64,000 nucleotides of DNA from Trachythela sp. YZ-2020 (GCA_016169945.1 JADLSH010000393.1:11941501-12005500), one strand, 5' to 3'. Shown: positions 11,941 through 23,809, counted from the stretch's first letter. Notes: generated by a model not told the origin, from the sequence alone. Numbers and translations are program-made.

Positions 11941-14900
11941 TTAGGTTAATACAACAAAATCAGAAAACATTTCACGAGATTTCTCTCTTATTTTTTCAAT
12001 GTCATGTTTTTGAAACATAATGTCTTCTCCGTAGATGGTAAATGGAGCCCAAATCTCAATGGATCGGTACGCCTCTTTCTCGTGTTTTTGAAAGAGGTTC
12101 ATCGTCCTCCTTAAAGCTTCACAGACCGATGTTTCCTGGCACAGTTCGCCATAAAATGCTTCCATAAACTCCTTTGTGGCACAATCATTAATGGGCCATA
12201 GTGTGGCGAGAACAGAGCGAGCTCCGGCCGCAAGAAATGCTCGAGCTATACCTATGACACCTTCTGAAGAAATTTCACCTTGCCCAGTATGACAACAGCA
12301 TAACACTACCAAGCGAGCTTGCAAAGAAATGCTCATAATATCTCCTTGCGTAAGAAGGTAGGAGTTCTGTTCAGGAACAGACGAAGATGGTTGAGCCAAG
12401 GAAACGTTAGGAGCAAGCATTATTTCACCTCGCTTTGGTTCGCCATGGGCAGCGATATGGATTATACTAGCCCCACTTAAAAGTCCCAGTACAACCTGTT
12501 TCCTAGCTTCACCTCCTACCAAGGGTCTAGCTTCGAAAAGCTTTGAAAGACATTTAACTTCTTCCGTGGCACTAGGTAGGTCAGAAGGCGTAAATTCTCC
12601 GCCATTTAAGGAAACCTTTCCAACAGTTGGATTACCAACAAACAACGCAAAACCAAAGTCCGAATCATGGGATCGTTCCATGCTAAACTTTAGGGTGTGC
12701 AATGAAGGTGTAATTTGAATGCTGTAATTGTGGGATAAATGACAGCCATTTTCATCAATCAACGAAGAAAATGGAGCAAAGAACAATTGCTTATCTGGAA
12801 CAACTATAAGCTTGTTGCCGTTAACAACATCTTTTACAGGCTTAATAAGAAGTTGAAACAATTCTTCCAAAATAGTTTCATTGTTGAAATCACCTTTGCC
12901 AGGAGTATTTTCAACCAAATTTTTAGGCTCGGATTTTTTGCTTGGCATTTCCAAAGGAAAAGTCGTTTGGCTATACAAATTGGCAACTGAATCAAGTTTG
13001 TAAAATGAAGAATCTCGATTCACATTTACATTTACCATTCCAAAAAACTTACTTATCAGCCGCACAAATGTTTCCAATCGCGCATCTGATTTACACTCCC
13101 TAAAGATCACTTCGCTATTCAAAACCCAAACATTGAGAAAATTTTCCAAATCGAAAGCAAATACTAAAATTGAAGTTTCTTTACTTTCTACCTGGAGCAT
13201 GCTCTGTATACTCTCTATTTCTAGTTGCTCTTCTCCGTTCTCGATTCTCTTCCATATCGCATGTGCATAACCGAACATATCTGTATCCAAGGAATTCTGT
13301 TTTCTTTCAATGGAGCAATGGAGCTCTTTAGCCCTTCCAAGGTCAATTACTAATAATCCGGATTCAATGTGTTCCAAAGAAATGAAACAACTCATCAAAT
13401 TTTCATGGATCTTAAAATATTGTTTGGTGAATGACAGTTTATTTTGATCTGGAACCGAGTTTAAAAATAATGTATCAAACAAACTAATAGATTTCATTAA
13501 GTATAATGCAGCGTCTTCATATTCTCCTAAATGTCTATAAGCATTGCCTAAATTTAAATTGCCACTTGCAATTCCTGACCTTTCACCAATAGCAGTACTC
13601 ATTTCTAAACTTTTTTTGTAGTAGTCAATGGCCTTTTCATATTCTCCTAAACTAACATAAGCATTGCCCAAATTGCCATTGGCACTTGCTATTCCTGACC
13701 GATTGCCAATAGCAGTACTCATTCCTAAACTTTTTTTCTGGTAGTCAATGGCCTTTTCATATTCTCCTAAACATCCATAAGCATTGCCTAAACTTCCATT
13801 GCTACTTGCAATTCCTGACCTATCACTAATAGCAGTACTCATTTCTAAATTTTTTTTGTAGTAGTCAATGGCCTTTTCATATTCTCCTAAACGGAGATAA
13901 GCATCGCCCAAATTGCCATTGCTTGTTGCTATTCCTGACCTATCGCCAATAGCAGTACTCATTTCTAAACCTTTTTTGTGATAGCCAATGGCCTTTTCAT
14001 ATTCTCCTAAACATCTATAAGCAGTGCCCAAATTGCGATTGTCTGTTGCTATTCCTGACTGATCGCCAATTGCAGTACTTATTTCTAAACCTTTTTTGTA
14101 ATAGCCAATGGCCTTTTCATATTCTCCTAAACATCTATAAGCAGTGCCCAAATTGCGATTGTCTGTTGCTATTCCTGACCGATCGCCAATTGCAGTACTT
14201 ATTTCTAAACCTATTTTGTAATAGCCAATGGCCTTTTCATATTCTCCTAAACATCTATAAGCAGTGCCCAAATTGCCATTTTTAGCTGCTATTCCTGACC
14301 GATCGCCAATTGCAGTACTTATTTCTAAACCTATTTTGTAATAGCCAATGGCCTTTTCATATTCCCCTAAACATGTATAAGCAGTGCCCAAATTGCCATT
14401 CTTATTTGCTATTCCTGACCGATCGCCAATTGCAGTACTTATTTCTAAACCTATTTTGTAATACCCAATGGCCTTTTCATATTCTCCTAAACGTCTATAA
14501 GCACAGCCCAAATTGCCATTGTTACTTGCTATTCCTGACCGATCGCCAACTGCAGTACTTATTTCTAAACTTATTTTGTAACAGTCAATGGCCTTTTCAT
14601 ATTCTCCTAAACTAGAATAAGCATTACCCAAATTGCCATTGGCACTTGCTATTCCTGACCGATCGCCAATAGCAGTACTCATTTCTAAACCTTTTTTGTA
14701 ATAGCCAATGGCCTTTTCAGATTCTCCTAAACATCTATAAGCAGTGCCCAAATTGCAATTGTTACTTGCTATTCCTGACCGATCGCCAATTGCAGTACTT
14801 ATTTCTAAACCTATTTTGTAATAGCCAATGGCCTTTTCATATTCTCCTAAACATCTATAAGCACTGCCCAAATTGCCATTGTTACTTGCTATTCCTGACC

Positions 14901-15894
14901 GATCACCAATTGCAGTACTTATTTCTAAACTTATTTTGTAACAGTCAATGGCCTTTTCATATTCTCCTAAACTAAGATAAGCATTACCCAAATTGCCATT
15001 GGCACTTGCTATTCCTGACCGATCGCCAATAGCAGTACTCATTTCTAAACCTTTTTTGTAATAGCCAATGGCCTTTTCAGATTCTCCTAAACATCTATAA
15101 GCAGTGCCCAAATTGCAATTGTCTATTGCTATTCCTGACCGATCGCCAATTGCAGTACTTATTTCTAAACGTATTTTGTAATAGCCAATGGCCTTTTCAT
15201 ATTCTCCTAAACATCTATAAGCATTGCCCAAACCGCCATTGTTATTTGCTATTCCTGATCGATCGCCAATTGCAGTACTTATTTCTAAACTTATTTTGTA
15301 ATAGCCAATGGCCTTTTCATATTCTCCTAAACTTGTATAAGCAGTGCCCAAATTGCCATTGTTATTTGCTATTCCTGACCGATCGCCAATTGCAGTACTT
15401 ATTTCTAAACCTATTTTGTAATAGCCAATGGCCTTTTCATATTCTCCTAAACATGTATAAGCATTGCCGAAATTGCCATTGTTATTTGCTATTCCTGACC
15501 AATCGCCAATTGCGGTACTTATTTCTAAACTTTTTTTGTAATAGCCAATGGCCTTTTCATATTCTCCTAAACATCTATAAGCAGTGCCCAAATTGCCATT
15601 GTCTTTTGCTATTCCTGACCGATCGCCAATTGCAGTACTTATTTCTAAACTTACTTTGTAATAGCCAATGGCCTTTTCATATTCTCCTAAACATGTATAA
15701 GCATTGCCCAAATTGCCATTGCTACTTGCTATTCCTGCCTGGTCGCCAATAGAAGTACTAATTTCGAGACATTTTTCATAATACTCAATAGCCTTCTCAT
15801 ACTCTCCTAAATTAATATAGTCATCGCCCAAGTTGCTATCGCTATTTGCTATTCCTGACGCATCACAATTTGCAGTGCTACATTTTGACCCCAT
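11941..15894 (-). CDS. TPR-CHAT protein: 20 tetratricopeptide repeats plus a caspase-like CHAT protease domain
   Basis: This is a 1317-codon uninterrupted frame. Residues 14-813 are twenty 40-residue TPRs of the NLG-AY-LGEYEKAI-YY type with a GDRSGIA linker, as in the LGN/TTC28 class. Residues about 814-940 are a helical linker. Residues about 940-1300 are a CHAT domain. The presumed catalytic His is H1150 in HIAAHGE (codon 12445-12447) and the Cys is C1201 in LVVLCCCHTGQG (codon 12292-12294). CHAT proteases are caspase/separase relatives, and the TPRs probably bind a trigger or partner. Cellular role and substrate are unknown. No signal peptide or membrane segment is seen, so it is probably cytosolic. 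Start: first ATG, with an in-frame TAA 12 codons upstream. TTTTGTTTTAG just before it (AG at 15934-15933) could be an acceptor for a 5' UTR exon. Repeats 7-9 and 10-12 are a recent duplication. Confidence 0.9.
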   Translation of the reverse strand: MGSKCSTANCDASGIANSDSNLGDDYINLGEYEKAIEYYEKCLEISTSIGDQAGIASSNGNLGNAYTCLGEYEKAIGYYKVSLEISTAIGDRSGIAKDNGNLGTAYRCLGEYEKAIGYYKKSLEISTAIGDWSGIANNNGNFGNAYTCLGEYEKAIGYYKIGLEISTAIGDRSGIANNNGNLGTAYTSLGEYEKAIGYYKISLEISTAIGDRSGIANNNGGLGNAYRCLGEYEKAIGYYKIRLEISTAIGDRSGIAIDNCNLGTAYRCLGESEKAIGYYKKGLEMSTAIGDRSGIASANGNLGNAYLSLGEYEKAIDCYKISLEISTAIGDRSGIASNNGNLGSAYRCLGEYEKAIGYYKIGLEISTAIGDRSGIASNNCNLGTAYRCLGESEKAIGYYKKGLEMSTAIGDRSGIASANGNLGNAYSSLGEYEKAIDCYKISLEISTAVGDRSGIASNNGNLGCAYRRLGEYEKAIGYYKIGLEISTAIGDRSGIANKNGNLGTAYTCLGEYEKAIGYYKIGLEISTAIGDRSGIAAKNGNLGTAYRCLGEYEKAIGYYKIGLEISTAIGDRSGIATDNRNLGTAYRCLGEYEKAIGYYKKGLEISTAIGDQSGIATDNRNLGTAYRCLGEYEKAIGYHKKGLEMSTAIGDRSGIATSNGNLGDAYLRLGEYEKAIDYYKKNLEMSTAISDRSGIASSNGSLGNAYGCLGEYEKAIDYQKKSLGMSTAIGNRSGIASANGNLGNAYVSLGEYEKAIDYYKKSLEMSTAIGERSGIASGNLNLGNAYRHLGEYEDAALYLMKSISLFDTLFLNSVPDQNKLSFTKQYFKIHENLMSCFISLEHIESGLLVIDLGRAKELHCSIERKQNSLDTDMFGYAHAIWKRIENGEEQLEIESIQSMLQVESKETSILVFAFDLENFLNVWVLNSEVIFRECKSDARLETFVRLISKFFGMVNVNVNRDSSFYKLDSVANLYSQTTFPLEMPSKKSEPKNLVENTPGKGDFNNETILEELFQLLIKPVKDVVNGNKLIVVPDKQLFFAPFSSLIDENGCHLSHNYSIQITPSLHTLKFSMERSHDSDFGFALFVGNPTVGKVSLNGGEFTPSDLPSATEEVKCLSKLFEARPLVGGEARKQVVLGLLSGASIIHIAAHGEPKRGEIMLAPNVSLAQPSSSVPEQNSYLLTQGDIMSISLQARLVVLCCCHTGQGEISSEGVIGIARAFLAAGARSVLATLWPINDCATKEFMEAFYGELCQETSVCEALRRTMNLFQKHEKEAYRSIEIWAPFTIYGEDIMFQKHDIEKIREKSREMFSDFVVLT
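14416..15135 (-). repeat. Higher-order duplication of three TPR units (2 x 360 bp)
   Basis: TPRs 7-9 (15135-14776) and 10-12 (14775-14416) match unit by unit. Each triplet begins with the rare GESEKAI variant, continues with a DCYKIS unit and ends with a standard unit. Such three-unit phasing is not seen in the neighbouring repeats, so a 360-bp block was duplicated as a whole within the gene. Confidence 0.8.
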
Positions 15895-16870
15895 TGGCTT
15901 ACCTTTTAAGCTATTCTTTCTTTAGTTGAGATCTAAAACAAAAGTATATTAAGACTGATTAGCGTGACAGAGCTCAACGTCCATCATTTCATGGATGAGT
16001 ATCTCTAAGGGTTATACAAATCATTTTTGAGGTGTTACCATGACCGATATCTCTTTATCTTTGCCTTTTCCAGGGAGATCGAGATCAAAATGCATATACT
16101 AATGCAATAGTACTTGTTAGCAGTTACAATATGCATGTGATTTTTCAGACTCGTTTTGTTCAGATGCCACGCAAATAACGGTACTGGAGTTGTGACACAA
16201 AACAAGGCCTGGAATGAAGTACTGTGCCTTCACTGCCTTGGCATAATCCCCTACCGCAAAGAACGTACTGGTTACACAGTCATTTCGGATGCAAAATCTA
16301 GGCCGGTGCAATTGACCTTTGTGAAAATTACTAACTATTAGGATTATATTTTCAATTTTATCCTTTAAAAAACTAATAAACTGGCTTCCCAACAAACGTG
16401 TTAAAGAGGGGCACGATTTTATGCATGAAATATAGAACTTTGTAGTTTTATTGGGTTGTTCCTAAAAATATTCACATCATGCCTACAGAGGAAATTTGTT
16501 TTGTTCAGAGAGCAAGGGGGTAAATTGACTTTAGATCTCCAAATGGGGTAGGGAAATGTGGATGTAAGTTTGTCCGAAGGATTAAGAGACCTTAAAGAAG
16601 CCACTGTGATTGCACCTGATTTTGGCTAGAAAGCACATTTTATAGCTATTAATAACAGAACATTTATATAACAGCAATAATTGATCAGTAAGCAAAATGC
16701 AGTCAACTTTCACATGACAACCAGGTAAATGGCTCACTCGATATTGAGCAAAATGTAGCTCATGTAGCTGGTGAACTTCATGTCCGGTTTAAGACAATTC
16801 TGATATATATCTACTGATAAAAGTAAACAACTAAGTGAACATAATTCAATCTTGATATTGGGAACTCGTA
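15895..16870. other. Upstream region of the TPR-CHAT gene
   Basis: No supported gene. Frames of 60-92 codons on both strands around 16117-16395 overlap each other and have no domain. The promoter or a 5' UTR exon of the TPR-CHAT gene probably lies here, but no site can be named. Confidence 0.3.
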
Positions 16871-16872
16871 TA

Positions 16873-17333
16873 GTTTAACATCGTTCTTGATTAATATCAA
16901 AGCAATAAATCCTATAAATTTCCGACCTTCCAAGTCATTCTGTTTTGCTTATATTTCGTGCATAAGTCTTGTCGATGCGCGTCAGCCTGCCACAAACTCG
17001 AAACTGAGGGAGGACGACAGGACGTTCGCATACGAAACAGAATATCTCATCAACGCAAAGCTGTTTTTCTATAATATTTCGTGTCGTTCTTCGTTAATAC
17101 CAGGAGCATTGAATTTGTCAAAATTCATTCACCTTTCCTGTTTAGTTTTTAGTGTAGAGCGAACAACATCCAATAACATCGCGGTGCGCACCCCCCCTGA
17201 TTCGCCGGTCAAAACAAAACTGCATTAATCCGCTACCTGTTATGCACGAAATATAAGCAAAACAGACTGACTTGGAAGGTCGAAAATTTATAGAATTTAT
17301 TGCTTTGATATTAATCAAGAACGGCATGAAACC
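16873..17333. mobile_element. Foldback MITE with about 85-bp inverted arms
   Basis: The left arm (16882-16966) and right arm (17238-17323) are reverse complements of about 90 percent identity. Both begin CGTTCTTGATTAATATCAA and run through a block with CTTGATATT-type and GACCTTCCAAGTCA words. The 270-bp centre has no transposase. Because the arms mirror each other, the same short peptide appears open on both strands, which is an artefact. Confidence 0.75.
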
Positions 17334-17369
17334 GTTAAGGAATTAGTCGCGTCGTCTTGGAGAGCTAGT

Positions 17370-17570
17370 GCACCTCACCCCAAAAATTTTTTTGGGCTAT
17401 ATCAAATCTTGGCATCATTTCTAGTGTATCCGTGAAAATTATTATTTATTTGGTCAAATCGTTCGATTTTTATGGCAGTTTAAAGTTGGCAAAAAGGCAC
17501 TTTTTGATGGACCTTGTCCGTCGTTACGAGGAGTCTGGAACGAGTAAATTTCGTGACGTCACACAAGGTA
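17370..17570 (+). repeat. Dispersed repeat beginning GTGCACCTCACC, copy A
   Basis: It begins GTGCACCTCACC and shares a TGGCATCATTTCTA block, a GGTCAAATCGTTCG block and a terminal TGACGTCAC motif with 24203-24429 on the other strand. Both are copies of one noncoding element, here in opposite orientation on either side of the foldback element. Confidence 0.7.
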
Positions 17571-17634
17571 CTCGTCAAAATAAACTTTCGGCCCACATGC
17601 AAATTCCCTGTATACTGTCGGCCATCTACATTTA

Positions 17635-18510
17635 TATCAGACCTACAAGCACGAAACTGTGCGTAAGATGTTTCTCTTGATCAGAGCTTTCGATCTATGC
17701 ATCTTACATGCGTAAACATGTCAATTAATTCTTGGTGTTGACCAATCAAATTCTACGTTCAAAAATTGAACGGCGTTTAGTCATGAAAGCTGGGTTTTCT
17801 TGCAGGCCCTCATTCCCTGTTCTTCTTTTCCCCTCCAACGAGGGCCGGCCACGCAGGCTAGCATAGAACGTGTGTAGTTCTCAAGAAAATGTGCACGAAA
17901 ATCGATGTATGTTTAGTGCCATTGAATTTTAGTACATTTTGCCGGTGGGCGAATAACTCGATAAATAATGAACTAACGAACTTGAAATAACCAATAGCTA
18001 TCCCGTCATGAAGAGAGCTTTATTTTCATGTATGATATGTCTATATAGCTTGTGTATTTCCATTCAAACATTACTACAAATTTTGTATGTTTTCAGCTTT
18101 CAAGCGCAGGACTTTAAAGAACGGATACCGGTTTAATTAAAGAGATATACAACCGATCTATTAGCCCGTATAACTTTGTAAATATTGCATCTACAACCTT
18201 GAAACAACTTTGAACGTGTTCGTCATGCCTGCAGCTTTCTATCCGTGCATAAAACATGTGTTTATCAACAAAATAGCTTTAAATATATTTTACTAAGTTC
18301 ATCAAGTGACATTGGCGCTGCGAAAGTGTGAGTAATATTCCATTTGGATATCGCTTCATAAGACATAACTCAGCCAATATCAGACCTACAAGCACGAAAC
18401 TGTACGTAAAATGTTTCTCTTGAACAGATCTTTCGATCTACGCATCTTAGATGTATGGAACGTATGTAGTTCTCAAGGAAATGTGCACGAAAATCGATGT
18501 ATGTTTCGCG
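17635..18510 (+). repeat. Diverged local duplication
   Basis: Sequence around 17635-17705 (AGACCTACAAGCACGAAACT) recurs at 18380-18450, and a block ending AAAATCGATGTATGTTT at about 17868-17912 recurs at 18458-18508. In the second copy the two blocks lie closer together, so one copy carries an insertion or the other a deletion. No coding frame. Confidence 0.6.
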
Positions 18511-18613
18511 GGTCAAACGACGAAAATATATCGTGTGTACTAATTGTGTGTAAATGAGCAGGGGTAAACTTTTTTGACGCGCCTCAAGGCGATTTTTTGG
18601 TAGATATAGCAGT

Positions 18614-19160
18614 GGGTTGGGATAAAACACGGATACGGATGGCACGGATACGGATACGGATGAGGGGATAAAACACGGATATGGGGATAAAACACGGATG
18701 AGGGGATAAAACACGGATGGGGGGATAAAACACGGATGAGGGGATAAAACACGGATGAGGGGATAAAACACGGATATGGGGATAAAACACGGATGAGGGG
18801 ATAAAACACGGATGAGGGGATAAAACACGGATGAGGGGATAAAACACGGATGAGGGGATAAAACACGGATGAGGGGATAAAACACGGATGGGGGGATAAA
18901 ACACGGATGGGGATAAAAAACGGATGAGGGGATAAAACACGGATGGGGATAAAACACGGATGAGGGGATAAAACACGGATGAGGGGATAAAACACGGATG
19001 AGGGGATAAAACACGGATGAGGGGATAAAACACGGATGAGGGGATAAAACACGGATGAGGGGATAAAACACGGATGAGGGGATAAAACACGGATGAGGGG
19101 ATAAAACACGGATGAGGGGATAAAACACGGATGAGGGGGTAAAACACGGATATGGGGATA
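18614..19160 (-). repeat. 19-bp satellite array, left arm of the foldback element
   Basis: About 27 units of ATAAAACACGGATGAGGGG, with GGATATGGGG and GGATGGGGGG variants. The array stays open in all three minus-strand frames (a 19-residue repeat rich in HPCFIP), which explains the long open frames of 211-252 codons here; they are not genes. Confidence 0.9.
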
Positions 19161-20147
19161 AAATACGTGGATGAGATAATAATTGCCCAACATTTTTTAG
19201 TATTTAAATGTACTGACAAATAAAACGTTGATACTCTCTTCTAAAACTGGAACCCGTGGACTAGCATAGAAGTAAAGTTTCTAAAAGCTGATATACGTAG
19301 ACTGCGCATTCAATAAGTGCGAACTTCTGCGCGCATTTGTTGGAAGAAGATAAGGTAATACTTTTTGTTTAATATACTTTTGAGAATAACAGATAACCGA
19401 TGGAGATTTGTTTCTTGTCGGAGGAGTTTCCATTTACGCGGATCTGATTATAACTGCGAAGTGGTTTGTTTCCACTGTTTAAGCGGTAGATTATTTTTAT
19501 AATGCAACATGAATTTTGCTTGTATAAGGATAACACCAGAGGGATAACACTTTTTAGTTAACCTTAAAATTAAACTTGCCACACTCTCATGAGGTTGTAT
19601 TCCCACGCTTATATATACAACATAATAATCTACACCATAACACGCGCGCCGGCAGATCACAAGGCGAATTTATAGTTTCATAACCACAAAAAGTACGCGT
19701 TTGTCATTTAATTTATGTTACCGGGTTAAATGTTTTCTTATAATAAATTTTCACATAACTTTAACGTTTGCAATACCTCAGTGAATATGTAATATCAAAT
19801 AAATGTCAAAACAAAATTAGTGATGAATTACTGGAAATTTCAACTTGTGGACATGGTCATGGAAATGTTTTATTTTATACAACTGAGGCTGCACTCAAAT
19901 ACTGCATTTTTCATACGTACGTACGTACACGGAAAACTTTAATTCCTTCTAATTTTTATTTAGCTATAAAATACGTGAACAAATAGATTAATATCAATGA
20001 TTTAATAATCATTCAAAGTACGTACTAAATGCTACACAGTCATTCATGTGGCTGTTCGGCTGTTCCATAAATAACATTAACTCGATTTAGACTTTCTTGT
20101 GTAGACATACGTTTGAAAAACGCAGCACTGGAAAGCACCCTTTATTA

Positions 20148-22192
20148 TAGTCTAGGACCTGTATAGGAGTTTGTATGCGTTTCATTTACCACAGGCAATC
20201 TCAACTGTTTTAGGGTAAAATGACCATGGCGGTCAACATGGCATATGTGCCAAAACCTGAATCCGGGACGAAAGTCCTGAAAATGACCACGCCCTGAAAC
20301 GGCAGTGCCGACATAGCTCTAACTTCCGAAAAGCAGAAGCGACAGCCTTTCTGAAGTGCTTATAGTGTTTAGAAGGTTGCTTTTAGGGGTAGTTATTGGA
20401 AGGAAAAATTGGTCTAAGTATAATATGTTACAAGAAAATGACCATGCACCACCCCAGGTCAACTGCTAATTATCCATTAAATAACTAATATACCTGGCAG
20501 AGATTAAATTTTCTTATTTCCTAACAATTTTTATCATGGGATGAAAAACTATGCTTAATTTAATATAATTATTGTAGATTTCATAAGGATTGACATTGTT
20601 TTGTTTAAATATAATACATTTTATTTTTCACTTTACCAAAACACGATTTCAGCCATATTTTGCCGTCTTGTTTTGCTTTTATCGCCGAGTCTCGCAAGTA
20701 TCATCAATTGTTGTACTTTTACATAATGATAGATGGCTAAGAGATTTCAACCAAGTTTCGTCAAGTTTTGAAGCAGTGCAGTGTATTTTATCTTCGATAT
20801 TGTGTCCTTCGATATTTCGTCAAATGGCAGCCATTGCAATGCCTCGCCGTTTCTCTTCGATAAATGCCACTTCTTCGTCTTCATGTATTTAGATTACAGT
20901 ATCCAAGAGTACTTCATTGTAGAATAGTCCCAATCGAAAAACTAAGTAGTATAGTCGTGCTTGAAAGGAAAAAACCTCCCATAACAAATTTAGATCACAA
21001 TCAAAGACACAAGTTTAAAATAATTTGAAAGTCACGCGCAATCTTCGCGAAAACTCCTCGTGGGCTACTTGACAGGGGGCAATATTTTTCACGAAACGCT
21101 GGTTCGCCACCACAGAACCCAGTAAATATATTATATTTTATGATTTATGAAAAACAATAAATATTTGCGTATTTTCTATTGTTTTTATCATAAATCATAA
21201 AAATACAATAAATATAATATATTTACTGGGTTCTGTGGTGGCGAACCAGCGTTTCGTGAAAATATTGCCTGTACTGTCAAGGAGTTTTCGCGAAGAGCGC
21301 GTGACTTTCAATTATTTTCAAACTTGTGTCTTTGATTCTGATCCTAAATTTGTTATGGGAGGTTTTTTCCTTTCAAGTACGACTATACTACTACTAGTTT
21401 TTCGATTGGGACTATTCTACAATGAAGTATCTTGGATACTGTAATCTAAATACATATGAAGACGAAGAAGTGGCATTTATCGGGAAGAGAAACGGCGAGG
21501 CATTGCAATGGCCGCTATTTGACGAAATATCGAAGGACACAATATCGAAGATAAAATACACTGCACTGCTTCAAAACTTGACGAAACTTGGTTGAAATCC
21601 TCTTTAGCCATCTATCATTATGTAAAAGTACAACAATTGGATGATACTGAGACTCGGCGATAAAAGCAAACAAGACGGCAAAATATGGCTGAAATCGTGT
21701 TTTGGGGTAAGTGAAATAAAATGTATTATATTTAAACAAAACAATGTCAATCCTTATGAAATCTACAATAATTATATTAAATTAAGCATAATTTTTCATC
21801 CCATGATAAAAATTGTTAGGAAATAAGAAAATTTAATCTCTGCCAGGTATATTAGTTATTTCATGGATAATTAGCAGTTGACCTGGGGTGGTGCATGGTC
21901 ATTTTCTTGTAACATATTATACTTAGACAAATTTTTCCTTCCAATAACTACCCCTAAAAGCAACCTTCTAAACACTATAAGCACTTCAGAAAGGCTGTCA
22001 CTTCTGCTTTTCGGAAGTTAGAGCTATGTCGGCACTGCCGTTTCAGGGCGGGGTCATTTTCAGGACTTTCGTCCCGGATTCAGGTTTTGGCACATATGCC
22101 ATGTTGACCGCCATTGTCATTTTACCCTAAAACAGTTGAGATTGCCTGTGGTAAATGAAACGCATACAAACTCCTATACAGGTCCTAGACTA
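20148..22192. mobile_element. 2-kb near-perfect palindrome nested in the foldback element
   Basis: Two arms of about 1020 bp, reverse complements at roughly 90 percent or better, meet at about 21170 with almost no loop. The outer ends read TAGTCTAGGACCTG on both sides and are flanked by TTA (20145-20147 and 22193-22195), a TWA-type duplication typical of PIF/Harbinger. Short frames in the arms (for example 20590-20892 and its mirror 21739-21515; another on + at 21419-21594 starting MKYLGYC) have no known domain. Confidence 0.75.
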
Positions 22193-22463
22193 TTAACTAA
22201 ATAACAATATTATTAAAGTTCATATATATTATCTACATACTTTGACAAGGTTAATAAAGTCTATACCCATAGATCGTATAACTCAACAGCACTACAAATG
22301 TTATGCAAATGTTAGCAAAATTTATGTTAAAATCTTAGCTAAAAATTATGGATACATTCAATGCATTGTTTAAATTTATTAAATGCATTTTTGGTAAGCC
22401 GACAATAAATGCCGACCGCGTCAATTTAAACCAAGGGCAACAAAACAACTTGTCAGGTAGAAC

Positions 22464-22570
22464 ATGAGAAGCCTTTAATTTGCAACACTTGTCATGAGAA
22501 GCCTTTGCAACATTTGTCATGAGAAGCCTTTGCACTAAGACTTCACATGAGAAGCCTTTGCAACACTCCC
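22464..22570 (+). repeat. Short tandem repeat with the word CATGAGAAGCCTTTGCAACA
   Basis: Four copies of a CATGAGAAGCCTTT word spaced 32-42 bp apart. The surrounding 22600-22930 is itself a diverged duplication (TTTTGTGGTTATCAAACTAT occurs at about 22684 and 22900). Confidence 0.6.
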
Positions 22571-23274
22571 ATGTTTTGGCATTTATTCAAAATCACCTTA
22601 TTCTGGCTATGATTTGTATCAAATATATAAAATATCTTGTCGTAGACTGTATACAAAAAAACAATAAATAACATCGTGTACTTTTTGTGGTTATCAAACT
22701 ATAAATTCGTCTTGAAATCTACATAAGAAGCCTTGTCATGTCGCTTCCCATGTTTTGGTATTTATTCAAAATTACCTTATTTTAAGATTTGTATCAAAAT
22801 TCATTACAAAATATCTTGTCATAGATTTTTAAAAGAAAACTATTTTTAAAAGAAAACATTTAACCCGGTAACATAAATTAAATGACAAACGCGTACTTTT
22901 TGTGGTTATCAAACTATAAATTCGCCTTGTAATCTGCCGGCGTCTTGCACTGCGAGTTAATTATAATCAGATCCGCGTAAATGGAAACTCCTCTGACAAG
23001 CAACAAATCTCCATCGGTTATCTGGTATTCTCAAAAGTATATTAAATAAAAAGTATTACCTTATCTTCTTCCAACAAATGCGCGCAGAAGTTCGCACTTA
23101 TTGAATACGCAGTGACGTATATCAGCCTTTAGAAACTTTAGTTCTATGCTAGTCTACGGGTTCCAGTTTTACTGAGAAGAGAGTATCAACGTTTTACTTG
23201 TCAGTACATTTAAATACTAAAAAATGTTGGGCAATTATTATCTCATCCACAGAATAGGAAACTTCCTATTCTGT

Positions 23275-23809
23275 GCCTCATCCGTATTTTATCCCCATAT
23301 CCGTGTTTTACCCCCTCATCCGTGTTTTATCCCCCAATCCGTGTTTTATCCCCTCATCCGTGTTTTATCCCCATCCGTGTTTTACCCCCATCCGTGTTTT
23401 ATCCCTCATCCGTGTTTTATCCCCATCCGTGTTTTATCCCTCATCCGTGTTTTATCCCCTCATCCGTGTTTTATCCCCTCATCCGTGTTTTATCCCCATA
23501 TCTGTGTTTTATCCCCCCATCCGTGTTTTATCCCCATATCCGTGTTTTATCCCCCCATCCGTGTTTTATCCCCTCATCCGTGTTTTATCCCCTCATCCGT
23601 GTTTTATCCCCATATCCGTGTTTTATCCCCCCATCCGTGTTTTATCCCCTCATCCGTGTTTTATCCCCATATCCGTGTTTTATCCCCCCATCCGTGTTTT
23701 ATCCCCTCATCCGTGTTTTATCCCCATATCCGTGTTTTATCCCCTCATCCGTATCCGTGCCATCCGTATCCGTATCCGTGCCATCCGTATCCGTGTTTTA
23801 TCCCAACCC
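23275..23809 (+). repeat. 19-bp satellite array, right arm of the foldback element
   Basis: The same 19-bp unit as the left arm, in inverted orientation (ATCCCCTCATCCGTGTTTT), about 27 units with their own pattern of variants. It is preceded at 23249-23276 by a small perfect hairpin (CACAGAATAGGAA arms) that the left arm lacks. Confidence 0.9.

Larger units (their letters stand above)
18614..23809. mobile_element. 5.2-kb foldback transposon with satellite-built inverted arms and a 9-bp target duplication
   Basis: The outer ends are exact inverted repeats starting GGGTTGGGATAAAACACGG, identical for about 49 bp. They are flanked on both sides by the direct repeat TATAGCAGT (18605-18613 and 23810-23818). 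Each arm is a 19-bp satellite followed by unique sequence. Left 19165-19460 plus 19646-19740 matches the reverse complement of right 22850-23248, and only the left arm has a 190-bp insert at about 19455-19645. Inside lies a second, 2-kb palindrome (20148-22192). No transposase frame is present, so movement would need a partner. Nine-base duplications and long arms fit Mutator-like or Drosophila FB-like elements; the superfamily is inference. Confidence 0.85.

Noticed and set aside
14046..15752. Plus-strand frames repeating LFLTDRQLQYLFLNLFCNS
   Set aside because: Antisense shadow of the 120-bp TPR repeat; not a gene.
16887..17327. Two short frames both encoding NIKAIN-INFRPSK peptides
   Set aside because: They are the two arms of a foldback MITE read on opposite strands.
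18370..19219. Minus-strand frames of 211-252 codons with HPCFIP repeats
   Set aside because: All three frames are open because the 19-bp satellite lacks stops; no start context or domain. The mirrored frames at 23224-23845 have the same cause.
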